A stretch of DNA of 64,000 bases from Puccinellia tenuiflora. Its lineage: Eukaryota > Streptophyta > Magnoliopsida > Poales > Poaceae. Below the pieces are notes generated by a model. It was not told the origin of the DNA. It worked only from the letters and a program-made list of their open reading frames with translations, and made no database searches. Shown here piece after piece: positions 21,090-32,724 of the stretch. The stretch lies in the NCBI GenBank assembly GCA_012064385.1, contig QRDG01001356.1:775660-839659 (forward strand). Reading direction: 5' to 3'. How positions within the stretch are numbered: the first letter of the stretch is position 1; each line of letters begins with the position of its first letter. The translations under genes were made by a program, and so were the position numbers.

Positions 21090-21168
21090 CATTGCCGGCC
21101 GAAGCAGCTCGAGCAGCAGCGGCGCAGACGACCAAGAAGAAGACAGCGCCCCTGGTGACCACCATCAT
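21090..21168 (-). CDS. DUF642 exon 1 (signal peptide)
   Basis: ATG at 21168 opens MMVVTRGAVFFLVVCAAAA then RAASAGN, a typical secretory signal. The exon ends in AATG|GTGAGAG, a good donor, leaving phase 1, exactly what the acceptor at 14991 (CTCAG|GCCCGCTG) needs. A second ATG follows directly at 21165. The exon is too short to show as a long frame and was found by looking for the missing N-terminus of the DUF642 body. Confidence 0.75.
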
Positions 21169-21330
21169 CGGTCTCCCGCTCTTCACCTCAAACTCTTCTC
21201 GATCACTCAGTTTACGGTGACTCCGGAATTAATACTCTCGGCCGACGTTCTACCTGGGACGACGGAGCTTATATTACCTGGGCAAGTGGGAAGTCACCGT
21301 TTGACTGCACTTATAAGGTACCCGTCGGCG
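21169..21330 (-). promoter_or_regulatory. Probable DUF642 promoter
   Basis: On - the DNA upstream of the ATG at 21168 contains AATATAAG (21268-21275), about 100 bases before the ATG, and CTTATAAG further up (21310-21317). Either could be the TATA box. The 5' UTR would include GAAGAGTTTGAGGTGAAGAG. Confidence 0.45.
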
Positions 21331-21491
21331 CTCTGATCGGGAGAAGAAAAACAATACGCCGATCGATCCGATCGATATCGATCAGTGCGCGCGGCGCGGG
21401 CCGGGGAACGCGCCAGGTCGTCGCGCGGGCACGAGGCTCTGCGCCGTCCGTGAGCTCACGTGGACGTCTGAGAGGCATATGCGAGGCCGTT

Positions 21492-21850
21492 TTTTTTCTT
21501 TTTTAGCCTCTCTGGAATTACAAGTTGTAGCACCTGTTCGGATACACAGGACGCACACCCCACCTATATGTCTAAACAAGACCTACACCATATAACCCAG
21601 AACTACGTCCTGAGAGACTTAACTGAAGACCAGTGCTTCAGTGATCGACGGTGCTGGCACCGTCGATCTCGCATGTGGCACATAGACATGAGGCAAAGCG
21701 GACTTCTAAATATTACACTGTTCTTAATGAACAGTGATGCTACAGTGTTCAGTGAGCAGTGTAGCTGGGGTGAGACAGCCCAAAATTCGCTCCTGAGGAG
21801 TCGAACTCGGGTGGGCAGCTAGTGCTTGCCACTGAGCTAGAGCTCCGTCC
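21492..21850 (-). mobile_element. tRNA-derived SINE, about 359 bp
   Basis: A perfect 17-bp target duplication GCATATGCGAGGCCGTT flanks it (21475-21491, 21851-21867). On - it begins with a tRNA-related head: box A TAGCTCAGTGG (21839-21829) and box B GAGTTCGACTC (21808-21798). It ends in an A-rich tail (T-rich on +, 21492-21506). This is complete SINE anatomy. I could not name the family. It lies about 320 bp upstream of the DUF642 start codon. Confidence 0.9.
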
Positions 21851-21867
21851 GCATATGCGAGGCCGTT

Positions 21868-22373
21868 GGAATGGAACTATGGAAGGATTCCGCTGCCCCC
21901 TCGATCGGCCGGCGTGGCGTACGTGTCCGTCGCTCGGCACCGGGATTAGTATCTTCGTCGGTGCGCCTATCTGTACTTACTTGATCAGGTTTTCTATGAT
22001 CCGCGACCACGGGATAGTTTGATCAGGTGGTTCAGAGTTCACGTGGACTTTGATTTGCAAGATGGCGTCGTTTACGAGTTGTCGCAGTTCCAGGCTGCAC
22101 TGAAATTAAACGCAGATGCTTGCGGTTCAAGTCCATCCTGGGGCCGTGTCACTGGCCACTGGGGCTGCCTATCTGCAAAGATTGACCAGACAAACTTTAT
22201 TGTAGGAAAATTAATATTTTCTAGGGAACGTTTAGGAAATTTTATACGAGACAAAACAGAAGTCGAACAGAAAAACAAGTCGAACAGAAAAACGGGAAAG
22301 GAAACAAATCGCTAGAGGTTTTTGTTTTTATGGGCGGTGGAGGAGAACGGCGATATGGAGGTCGGGCTATATA
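21868..22373. other. Unassigned DNA
   Basis: No gene was found. A short box-B-like GGTTCAAGTCC occurs near 22125 without a box A. The stretch ends in the 18-bp perfect palindrome CGGGCTATATATAGCCCG (22363-22380), the insertion site of the next element. Confidence 0.35.
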
Positions 22374-22383
22374 TAGCCCGGTA

Positions 22384-23781
22384 GGGGAAAGACTTGCTAT
22401 ACACATGGTTAGCTACGCACCCTGTTATCACCGTTCGATCCACATTTAGATTCGTGCTGCGGGTGTAGCAAGTTTGACCGTGTCACGCGCACCCATTCGA
22501 TATCTGTAGCTAGCTTTGTCCCTTTCGCCCTAATATCTGGCGCAAGTAGTTACCCATCCGCCCGTGACCCCTTCGCGTGCCCATTTGTGGAAAGATGGCG
22601 CCAAAGCATCCCCTCCCGCGCAAAATATGGCGCAAATGTTTTTTAGATACGCGGGAAACATTCACGCGGTAAGTCCTTTGTTTTTTAGGCCCCCTAGCAA
22701 GCAAACCATAGCACAGCGTTGTCTCCTTCCTATACGTAATCATATATTGCATGCAAACTTGCCAACACAGATTAGGAAGCCAGTAGAACTCCAGCGCTGG
22801 TAATGAACTCGGACTCTCGGAGGTGCACCAGGCTGTGGAAGGAGGGACGCTGTGTTCGCGGACAAGCACGGTGGCCGCAATGGACGGCCGTCTATCCAGA
22901 CACGTTGTCTTTGCTGTGTTTGGATGGCTGAGGCCTGCGATTAGACTAGCTAGCTGAGACATCCCGCCTCTTCGCCAGATACCCATTCACGTGCATCAGT
23001 TGGCTTCATCGCTACAGTACCGTAGGACCTACATCAGTCACGGGTACACGACTGTTCATGCGCGGTGGCGAGCAAAGAGTCGCGTCTATTCGGATGGTAT
23101 GCCCTATTCGAATCATTGGAGCCCACCATGCTGCGTGCGTACTGTTCATCGTCTCCTACATCATCCCTTCAAAGAACCATTTCATGGAGGAGGTAGGCCA
23201 CGCTGATCCTCATCCAACCTCAGTGCCGAAAGTACAGAAATAGTCACTTTAACGTGGTCACTACAACCTTTTTGAATGTGACACTATTCATTACCTCCTA
23301 CCTCGGACTAGTACATGCTCAGCTAGCGTGCATGCGCTTCTCCCACAATCCTAGCTAGCAATGGAGGAGGCAATGATGATGAGCTAACTCATGCTCCACA
23401 TTAGTCAGTATGGATGAGCCGAAGACGAAGAACAGTGCATCTCAACGTGGATTTAAGCTCGACATGCCATTGTCCAGCCACTCATCGAGCCCAACGCCAT
23501 GTCTTTTTTACTAGCGAGCTTTCTTTGGCGAGATGTTGTTTCATGTCCAGGGATCATGTGAGTTTCAAATTTTGAATCCGTCCCTATAAGTAGCCCATAG
23601 CGTTGCCTGCGGGCCCCTTATATGAATTCAAACAGCTTGACACCACCCTGATTATACAACTAACAAGCATGCACGCTGGATTAAGGGCCGCGGTGGGTGG
23701 ACTAACCAACTTTGACCACAGGACACGTGTCAACCATGAGGAGGGTGCGTAGCTACCCATGTGTATAGCAAATTGCCTCTC
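22384..23781. mobile_element. Mutator-like element, 1,398 bp, non-autonomous
   Basis: The terminal inverted repeats share GCTATACACATGG.TAGCTACGCACCCT (left near 22395, inverted near 23769-23742). The duplication TAGCCCGGTA (22374-22383 and 23782-23791) is 10 bp; one base may be chance, as Mutator-like elements make 9. No transposase was seen. Internal sequence could include captured DNA, but nothing was recognisable. Confidence 0.8.
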
Positions 23782-23791
23782 TAGCCCGGTA

Positions 23792-24966
23792 TCATGACCT
23801 TCTGTGGATGTGCTCCAATCATCGCTAGAGTTGTTTTCTGACAAAATGTTGGCAATTACGCGAACTGGGTCGGCGTATCTCAAGTGAAATACGAAACTGT
23901 TTGTACATGGGCGGAAAGGACACAAACATGTACTTAGTAAATATCTCCGCGGGACCTCTCAGCTGTCACATCTCCATATTTAATCTTAGAGATCACTATC
24001 CAGCGGCGCCGCATAAAACATGCATTCGAATGGCGGTTCTATAAGTGCATGCATGATGATGACGTAAGAGATGACATCACCAGATTCTCTCTTTATCCTT
24101 AAACTAAAAAAGATCCCTCAAATCGTTAATGCGATTGAAAATCTGTTTTCACCATTAGCTTAGTCGCGACGAGATCTTTAAAACTAGATCTCATGTTGTT
24201 ATGTTTTGACAACTATATTTCCATCGGTAGTTATCAGATTATTATCACTAATTACCAGATTATAATAACTTGGTTATCAGATTATCTATCTGTCATTCTG
24301 CAGCAATGTAAGACTGATGGTACTAGTTTCAGTGGCTTGATATCATCTCATAGGTCTTGCAAAAGTTGAAATTCTTACGCTCGAGTTATGCATATCATTA
24401 TAAATGTCTACAAACATATAAGAAATTATCTGGTAATCATGAACAACTATCATGGTAACTGCTCATTATTAATTCGGTAACCATAGTATTATAATTTGGT
24501 AGCTGGTGTGATGGAAAAAAGTCTCACCTGATATGTAGTTGTGTTGCAATGTCCAAAAACATGTCAAAACTTATCCCGTACATGTAAAATTATTGTGGTA
24601 ACTAGTTGCTGCTAATCTGAGAGCTACAGTATAGTAATCCGGTAACCGATGTGATGAAAAAAAAAATCGTCGAAACATACTAACATGGGATCTAGTTTTG
24701 AAGCCCTTGTCGAGACGAACTTCGCGATGTAGATGAATTGCTAATCAGAATAATGGTTTAGAAGATAAATCATTTTGAATTTCAGTATTTAACAATTAAT
24801 ACGGTGATATCATCCATGACATGGCAAACTCTTACATGCAGCCATGTGCTTTGTCCCATAGGGAAAAACACATGCAAACTACCGCCGAATGTGGAAACTT
24901 TTAGTGCGGTGCTTTTCGTTAGCTTTTCCCTTGTTGGTCACCTACGCACTCTCCGTCGAGGGCCGT
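23792..24966. other. Unassigned AT-rich DNA with an inverted-repeat element
   Basis: A roughly 35-bp imperfect inverted repeat (AAAACTAGATCTCATGTT near 24179-24196, inverted near 24682-24699) suggests a non-coding TIR or foldback element of about 0.7 kb. I could not place its ends. No coding region is supported. Confidence 0.4.
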
Positions 24967-26539
24967 TGAAAGGATCGTATGGGTACCTAGAGGGGGGGGT
25001 GAATAGGTGCTACACCAATTTTTAATTCTTTTTCAAATTAAGGCTCAACACAAAGGTAAATTATCTAGATATGCAACTACGGTGAATTTACCTATATGAG
25101 AAGCAAACTAAATAACTAGGTAATTTACGATACGAGTAAAAGCTACAAAGGGAAAGAGGTAACCGAAAGGGGAAGCACGCGGAGACAAGGGTGTATTCCC
25201 GAGTTCCTCCTTGTTAAGGGAGTACGTCTCGTTGGAGGGGTGTGAGTTCGCCACAAAGGCCTACTCAACGCCACGAAGACCTCACCCTATTCTCCGATGA
25301 ACTTTGCCACAAAGGCTTGGTTCACCTTCCACTATCGGAGTCCTTCGAGGCGGAAACCGGAGCCTTTACAATTTTTTTGGGGCACACACCCACAACTTAA
25401 TTGGGGGCTCCCAAATCCACGAATCTGTCACAATTTACTACAAGAAATGAGCACAAGAATCTAGGGTAACACAAAGCTAACCCTAGAAGAGAAATCCCTC
25501 AAGTGAAAGAGGGGGAAATGAAAAACTGCTCGGTGAAGATGTAGATCGGGGCCTCCTCCTTTAATCCTCCAAGAATCAAAGCATTTGGTTGGAGGAGTTG
25601 AGAGAACTTGTATTTATGAGCTTTTGCTTTTAATGAAGAGAGAGAGTGCAAGAGCTAAGGGGCTGGAGGTAGGTGGAGGGGTATTTATACCCCTCCAGGA
25701 TTTCTAGCCGTTGCAGGAATCGGGAGGCCGGAAATTCCGGGTTAAAGGGCCGGAAATTCCGGCCGGGGGCCGGAACTTCCGGTGGGCCGGAAATCTCCGG
25801 GGAGAATTTCCGCCCACAACCTCCGGGACCCCTCCAGAGAGGGTTCCCCGAAAAGACTTAGTCGAAATCCCACGGAAAATTCCAGGGGGCCGGAACTTCC
25901 GGCCAACAGGCCGGAATTTCCGCCCCACCGGAAATTTCCGGGGGGAACTTTCGGATTAAAGTTCCGGGACCCCTCCAGAGAGGGATCCCAAAAATGACTT
26001 AGCCATATTTCCGCCCGAAATTTCCACGGGCCGGAACTTCCGGCCAGGAGGCCGGAATTTCCGCCCCACCGGAAATTTCTGGGGGGAACTTCCGGAGGGA
26101 AGTTCCGGGACCCCTCCAGAGAGGGATCCCAAATATGACTTAGTCGTTTTTCCACCCGAAATTTCCACGGGCCGGAACTTCCGGCCTGTAGGCCGGAATT
26201 TCCGCCCCACCAGAAATTTCCGGGGGGAACTTCCGGGGAGAAGTTCCGGGACCCCTCCAGAGAGGGATCCCAAAAGGACTTAGTCAATTTCGCTCTGGGG
26301 CCGGAACTTCCGCCCGTAGGCCGGAATTTCCGCCCCCCGGAAATTCCGCCCAGAGGGCCGGAACTTCCGGTCCCGAAACAACAGAAACCCATTTCTCTTC
26401 TTCGCCGTTGATCTTTACTTCGATCTTTTCACCGATTGGGTCTAACCACCTAAAAAACCTGTCAACACACTTAACCAAATATGATTAGCCCATAATATGT
26501 GTTGTCATTAAATCACCAAAACCAAGAGATGTTCTTTCA
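24967..26539 (-). mobile_element. Solo LTR, 1,573 bp
   Basis: Ends are TGAAAGGATC and TTCTTTCA (TG...CA), flanked by the 5-bp duplication GCCGT (24962-24966, 26540-26544). No internal retroelement sequence is present, so two LTRs have recombined. Orientation is -: GTATAAATACCCC (about 25690) is the TATA box, with the repeat array upstream in U3 and an Rb/U5-like part towards 24967. The superfamily was not determined. Confidence 0.88.
25730..26395 (-). repeat. 141-bp tandem repeat array in LTR U3
   Basis: The anchor GGGACCCCTCCAGAGAGGG recurs at 25825, 25966, 26107 and 26248, exactly 141 bp apart. Each unit is full of CCGGAA/TTCCGG palindromic motifs. Because 141 is a multiple of three, long frames stay open on both strands; these are artefacts, not genes. 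Confidence 0.93.
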
Positions 26540-26544
26540 GCCGT

Positions 26545-27035
26545 TGCATTGAAGCTAGCAAGGGAGTGTCCGGCATCTTCTGCTACATTTATTTTGTATT
26601 ATTTTATTTTCCTATCTCCAAAATAACTCTATTCCTCAAACAATTTGGCTTGTATTGAAGTTTTTTCCTAAAATACGTTCCTCTTATTTGTTTTGTGACG
26701 CATCTGATTATTATGTGGGGGCAATATGTGAGTATGCAGTGCTTATAAACATAAATAACGTGTTATCAAGTTTAATCATTGATGAAACTTCTTTTAGGTG
26801 AAAAAATCCTTGTTGAATATGTACAATGTAAACAAATCTTCCTTTGCAAGCTATGATCAAAGATATTACTTGTGTGGCATTTTTTGATGATGTAAAATGC
26901 TTAATCCTATTAAAACAAATTTAATCAGTCTATTTTAAATGATTTTGGCTGATAGCATGGCTGAACGAAAGGAACCAGCTCCATTCCGTTTGTAATTATT
27001 TCAATTATGTCAAGTGAAATTTTGCGAAAAGTGTC
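26545..27035. other. No feature recognised
   Basis: AT-rich DNA with no convincing frame, terminus or repeat seen. Confidence 0.4.
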
Positions 27036-27039
27036 TTTG

Positions 27040-27418
27040 GCTCCCGAGCTCCAGTGATCTTGCTCATTTAAATTTTTTAAAAAAACTTACAAATTTAAAA
27101 AAAAAATACTGAGAAAAAAATCTCGGATGTAGGTAATGATGTATCCCAGAGTCATGCAAAATTCAACTTCAAATACATTATATTCGAAGGTACACAAAAT
27201 TGACAAATCTGATAACATTTGAAGATTTGAAAATGTACCTACTTAGATCCACCCTTTTGTTAATGTTGTCTAGCTTAGAATATAAAGTATTTGAATTTGA
27301 TTTTTTGCATGGTTATGAGATACACCATTTTCTACATCCAAGCTTTTTTTCAATATTTTTTGAAACATGTAAATCTTTTTTTTTAAATGAGCGAGATTAC
27401 TAGAGCTCAGGAGCACCA
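27040..27418. mobile_element. MITE with about 33-bp inverted repeats
   Basis: GGCTCCCGAGCTCCAGTGAT at the left and its diverged inverse (ATTACTAGAGCTCAGGAGCACC) at the right enclose AT-rich DNA. The exact target duplication could not be fixed, so superfamily and ends are uncertain. Confidence 0.65.
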
Positions 27419-27957
27419 ATATTGTACCCGAAATTGTGTCGATGAATTGTACATATGCCCCAGGTCTAAATATAATTTTCTAGATCCATTTGTGTTGATC
27501 TTGGTCTCGGTTTGACAAAACAGTGTTCTGTACCGAGTCAAATCATAGCTGAGGTGATCAGAAGGCACATGGTGCTTCACAGTTATTTGTTTCCGAAAAA
27601 GTTTCACACTGGTAACGGGTCCTCTGCCCACCTTTTTGCTCTACATCACATCGGAAATGGCCAAGACTCCTTTGTCATTGTTCGCTCCACATCTACTAGA
27701 TTCTAGCGATGGGCCACATCTGCATTGCCGACAAGGGTTTCCACCAATGTACGATGGGTCGATATGTATTAGTGCATGCCTAGCCCATATTTCTCGCATA
27801 TTGTCCTAAAATATTTAAATCCCTTACACTTCATTGACCTATGAATTCATTTTAGTTTCGGGTAAAAGAGATAAAAATTGTAAAGCATATTTTCCGCTCC
27901 ATTTTCAAACAACACTAATAGTCCTGATAACATAGTTGTAACTTATCAGGTTGACCT
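27419..27957. other. No feature recognised
   Basis: No gene or element boundary was found. Confidence 0.4.
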
Positions 27958-27974
27958 AAGTATGGTTGATCCAT

Positions 27975-28628
27975 GAGGGAATAATGGATACCGATATGTC
28001 AAGATACAGATAGACGAATTGATTTAGGTTTCCTATTCCCCTCGTCGGCAACAATGTCGGTTCATCCCACCTCCGGCAGACCTTGGGACATTGGAGGTGT
28101 GGCGTACCACACCCCCTCACCGGTGGGAGGATTTATGTTATTTCTTTTTAAGAGTTTTAGTGTTTCTTCGGGATAGTGAGGCAATAGCGACATTCTGAAG
28201 TTAGAATAAGGTATTATTTGCTCTACCCCACTCCAGTGGTGCTCCTATCACTGTCTTAGGGCGTGTGTACTTGTGTTTCTGACGGATCTCGTGGAAGCTG
28301 GTAGGTTTTCATGTTTGTTGGTGTGCTTGTAGGTCTGACTCTTTTGATCTATGGTTTGCATCATTGGTGATGTTTGGTTCTTTGGTCTGGTCCTTTGGGA
28401 CCTTAGCTCGATGATTTAGTGTCTTTCTACTAAAACAATATCTATTATAGTAAGATTTGCTTAGCTCCAATGATGGAGGGGCGAGATTGGCGGCATGCAT
28501 TCGGTTTGCTCCAGTGTTTGTAGTAGTTGCTACGTGGTACGAGGACCTATTTATCATTTTGGCTACATTTTTTGTTTGATTGTACTACTATTGATGATTA
28601 TTAATAGTACGTGAACCTTTACACCAAA
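27975..28628 (+). mobile_element. Non-LTR retroposon, 654 bp
   Basis: The perfect 17-bp direct repeat AAGTATGGTTGATCCAT lies on both sides (27958-27974, 28629-28645), a length typical of target-primed insertion. There are no terminal inverted repeats and the right end is A-rich. No RT is encoded. It may be a non-autonomous or 5'-truncated LINE; no box A/B is obvious, so probably not a SINE. Confidence 0.75.
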
Positions 28629-28903
28629 AAGTATGGTTGATCCATACATACATGTGTGTTATGCAAAAATTGGCCTGCGCTCACAGAAACAAGTATTACA
28701 TGGAGTTTTTAATGTACATTGTTATATCCTGGCCAATTACATCGAGGATCAAACCTTGCGTTTGACAAGTCACTAAAGTAGGTCCTTTTAGTGGTAAACA
28801 ATGTTCTGTAGTCCGAGATACCAATGGTGACTTGAAGAATCTCAATTTTCCACGACTCTGGTATTCAGTTGGCCCTATGTGATTGTTTATGGGGTGGTGA
28901 GAA

Positions 28904-29501
28904 TAGGGGTGTAAACGGATAGGATAATTTCCGCATCGAATCCTGTTCCAAAACCGTTTTAAGCAATTCATATCCGGTTTGAAAAAATCCGACGGATAAG
29001 GATATCCGATTCCGAATTTGACATCGGATACGGTATAGGATATGGTATGAAAAATAGCCCCCGAATATGAATTATCTGAAAATTAAATAGGATTATCCGA
29101 TGATTTTAATCTGAATAATCCGATTTTCTACCGAAATGTCTAACCTAATAGAACATAATTAGTGGTTAGTGAGTTGTAAATTTCATCCATTAAATAAAAA
29201 CTCACTTACATAGTGATTGTTATGACTATGGAGTACACCTTTGTTAGGCTATTAGCATATTGAACTATTATTTTTGATTGTATGGTTCGCCGATGTACTT
29301 ATACGAGTACATATCCGATTAAAAAAATTCCGTACCGAATCCGCTCCGTTTCCGCCCCCCGAATCCATAATATGATATATCCGACCCCGAATCCGCAACC
29401 GGTCATTATCCGCTCCGGTCCGAATCCGATGAAAAAATATGGTATAGAATATGGTAACGACAAAATCCGATCCGATCCGATCCGATCCGTTTACATCCCT
29501 A
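28904..29501. mobile_element. hAT-type MITE, 598 bp
   Basis: Ends are TAGGGGTGTAAACGGAT and, inverted, TAGGGATGTAAACGGAT. The 8-bp duplication GGTGAGAA is exact (28896-28903, 29502-29509). Internal TATCCGA/TCCGAT motifs recur throughout and end in a (TCCGA) run. Non-coding. Confidence 0.92.
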
Positions 29502-29650
29502 GGTGAGAATGAGTGTGTGACTCATTATTTGACCCCACATGTACGGGTTGACCAGGACTGAGAACAAGGTCATTCTCCCACCTAAACATGGGCCCCACTT
29601 ACATGATATTTTTTGGTTGGAGCCATCATGGCTAGCCTAATTAAATTTTA

Positions 29651-30486
29651 GAGTAAATTCCAGTTTTTACCCTCTAGTTTGATAATTTTGATGCTAATTA
29701 CCCTCATTTAGCAAGTTTTCATCCTTATTACCCTATCTAGTAAAAGTTTGTGCTGCTTTTTACCTCCTCAATTTTTTGAGTGATTCATTAATTAGGTGGG
29801 TCCCGACCACTAGGTACACGTGGCGTGCCATGTTGACTGTTTTCACATTCTCGTGAGTTGGCTATTTTGGCACTCCAATTTTAGCCTTGGTATTGTGCAA
29901 AACGAAATTGGTCGAGCATTTCTGAGTAAGGAGGTCAGTAGGGAGGTCCGGGAATCTAGAAACCTTTGTATTGTTTGTAAGCGTGCCCTCAACACAAGTT
30001 CCATAACACCACTAGTATCTAAAGTTCTAAACTATGCAAATGTCAGCCAGCTGACCACGAGGAGAAGGTCGCGCCTTAAAGTCAAAACTAACCAAACGTT
30101 AGCTATCCCAAACAGTAAGTAGATTGCCATGACTGTTGTCCAAACTGTGGAGCCACGTCTTCGCCTCGCTGATGGATGTTGGTGGTGGGTCGGGCAGCGC
30201 CAGCAGGGCCATCACTGCCGTATTCCCCACGTCAAGTGCAACGGCCTGGTCTCCTGGAGTTGTCGCATGTTGTCATGAGCGTCACATATTGTTTTAAAAA
30301 CTTTGAGTAGGAATGCCTCCCGAGAAGGAAATGGCCAGTAATATTTGAAAAACAAATTGCAAAAGAAACTAGAGGGGTAAAAATTGGCACAACTTTTGCT
30401 AAATGGGGTATAGGATGAAAATTCTCTAAATAGGGGTAATTAGCATCAAAATTATCAAACTAGGGGGTAAAAACTGGAATTTACTC
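29651..30486. mobile_element. Mutator-like MITE with about 100-bp inverted repeats, 836 bp
   Basis: GAGTAAATTCCAGTTTTTACC and the following TAGTTTGATAATTTTGATGC are repeated inverted at the right end with few changes. The flanks TTAAATTTTA and TTAAATTTA differ by one T, so the duplication is 9 bp with a slip. Non-coding. Confidence 0.82.
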
Positions 30487-30499
30487 TTAAATTTAAACA

Positions 30500-31760
30500 A
30501 AAGTAACATCTAGTAGAGTTTGGAGAATAAAACTAGGGTGTTCATCGACCTAATTACAATATGATTTATCAATCAAACAAGCCCTGGCTATTTCATGCAC
30601 CACTTTATTTATCTCTCTCTCGAACACTAATTGAACTCGACCTTACTAATTTAACTTGCAATGTGCTTTGTAATATAATTCTTTTCCACCTGAGCAATAG
30701 TTCATAACATCCACGGAGTACGATTCTGCCTCTATTGCATGGAATCCAATAGAATTTGTAAGGGCCAGACCATGGCCCATAGCAATGGCTTCTGCCATCA
30801 TTGCTGAAGGAGCACATGATGTCATGATATAAAAAAAATGCAATGACAATAAACATTCCTTTGTAATCTCGTATGATAGCACCCGCATCCCATGAATGAT
30901 CGTCAACATTAAACATTGCATCAACATTCAGTTTATGAAAATTACGTCTCTATTTCTCCTAAGTTTTCTTCATCGGTGATGACGTAAATATTTTCACTTT
31001 TCAAAATTTGTCAGCATTGCTCTAATGGACATGTGGCACACTCTGTATTTGAAGGAACATATTCACCATGTGTTCGTCATCTTCTAAGAAACCATATACG
31101 TAGCATGCAATGGAAATCACTTCCTAAATCATATTGGAGTTATACCCCAGGATACTTGCCAGAGGTAGTTGGAGTAAAACTTCCAACATAGCTGAATCTG
31201 AGCGATCAACCTGGTGTGCATCCATGATCAGGTTCTCCATCCCCACCTCTTTCTAGATGTTAGCCGCCCCCACGACACTCGAACAACTTATGAAGGATTC
31301 CCATCGGATGCAAGTCATAGAGAGGCCACTCGTACTTTTACCATTATGCCGATTTGCCAAAATCGATTTCAGGAGGAGAATACCATGCATTGCTTTATAA
31401 TAATAAATAATAATCTTCATTGAATTTTTTAATTTCCATACTATTTTCCAAATAGGCTTGCTAAGATTTGTTCCTTGAACAAGAGCGCGACATTTTTTCC
31501 CATTATATTGATGTATCCACTCAATATGATACGATGACCGTACTAAGAAGATACCAGTCGTATTTCTATGCTAGTCGTCAAACACATCAATGTCAAGAGA
31601 GATTTGCAATATGCGTCCCAGCTCGAAGGAAATAAAGATAATTCTTAGGTTTTCTTGATCTCACTATCTAGAAATCAGGTCAATCCGATGAGTGTTTTTA
31701 GTATTTATCGAATTACCTCTTCGAGTAATGACTCCGCGGTCAACACTTCATGGAATCCAT
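30500..31760 (-). mobile_element. LINE RNase H and zinc-binding part (dead)
   Basis: On - the RNase H domain reads LNVDAMFNVDDHSWDAG, AIIRDYKGMF, AMMAEAIAMGHGLALTNSIG and AIEAESYSV; it continues to HEIARACLI and ends in VDEHPSF. Further 5' (higher coordinates) are WKIVWKLK and ILANRHNGK, the region before the zf-RVT motif. Many stops and shifts are present. It is the 3' part of one LINE whose other pieces are at 34510-35199 and 43948-44820. Confidence 0.75.
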
Positions 31761-32724
31761 GGTTATTTCTAAATGAGTAAAATCCATCGGACATCGTTAT
31801 CACCGTACATCGCGATACGCAAAATACGGTCACTGAATACTTTCGCGTGTGTCATCGAAGGTCACCGGAGCCTGTAGAGCGACGTATTTGTCGACGTGGC
31901 AAGTGATGGACCCCATCTGTTAGGTTCCAGCTGGATCTTATTTTGCAAATACCCACCAAATATTCGTTTCCTTCCATACTAAGGTCCCTCCGCGCACGAA
32001 CAGAAGGGTAGGCGTCCGTGACAGTGCCGCTGGTGTTCCTGGGCCGGACGCACACACACGAGCACAACCGCTGCACACTAGCACACACGCATCCACATCA
32101 CACGTACAACACACACGCACATCACCGAGCACAAGCATTGAAGGCTTGAAGCTCGTCTCCATCCCGTGGCACAACGCTAAGTCGCCGACGCGGCGTCCCG
32201 AGCTCGTGAGGCTGTGCTGCGCACGGACGTGACGGCGGTGATGGCGCCGAGCAGAACGGCGTCCCTTCCGGACCACGTCTTCATGCAACCCACCGGCGTT
32301 CTGCAGAAGGCGGAGCGCGACACGGACGCCAGGAGTTCGAACCTCCCATGGAGCAGGACGGCTGCGCCGCGCACGGCGATGCCCACGACCGCGCATGACG
32401 TGCCCGGCACGCAGACGCGTTGGCCGTGACGGCGCGCGTACTCGGCGAGGCGGGCTCCTGGCGTCCACGATGGCTCTGACGCCCGGCGTCGCGTCCGGTT
32501 GGTCTTGGTCGTGCCGTTGCTTGCTCTCTGGCAAGACGGGCGCGCAGCGCACGACGACGTGCATGACGACGCCCAGCAAACGGACGCCTCGACCGCGGCA
32601 AAGGGAAAACTCGATGTTGCACGAGGCTACGAAGGTTCCGGTGCCCGTACTCGCGCAGCCGCGCTCTTCTGGCCTTGCCGCGCTGCTGCTTGCTCTACGA
32701 CGGCGTCTTCCTCCTGCCTGGCGC

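Larger units (their letters stand above)
14151..21168 (-). pseudogene. DUF642 (BIIDXI-like) cell-wall protein gene, transposon-filled intron, second domain mostly lost
   Basis: Exon 1 (21168-21090) encodes a signal peptide. Exon 2 starts at 14990, and the junction is in phase, giving ...AGN|GPLPNGNFED. The first DUF642 domain is complete to about 14487 (VTGENAIPRWKNSGHVEYV, VRLGDDAYIRQQ, FSAARTCAQNEKL, SSGWDSYCWAF, CGPIIDSISIKTLYPPQ). The C-terminal end of the second domain (MRVQASTADGSK..., CGPVVDDISLV) is at 14396-14151. About 100-110 residues between them, normally beginning LL.NG.FEEGP, are absent, and the two parts are in different frames. A weak donor (GTAAGA, 14486) and acceptor (TGCAG, 14397) would remove 90 bp without restoring frame. 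DUF642 proteins are secreted to the cell wall and usually have two such domains in about 370 residues. Probably a pseudogene; a shortened product cannot be excluded. Confidence 0.8.

Noticed and set aside
22110..22150. Second SINE head
   Set aside because: GGTTCAAGTCC resembles box B, but there is no box A, tail or target duplication.
25742..26392. 216-residue frame on -
   Set aside because: It is created by the 141-bp tandem repeats (a multiple of three) in a solo LTR; the 47-residue periodicity mirrors the DNA repeat.
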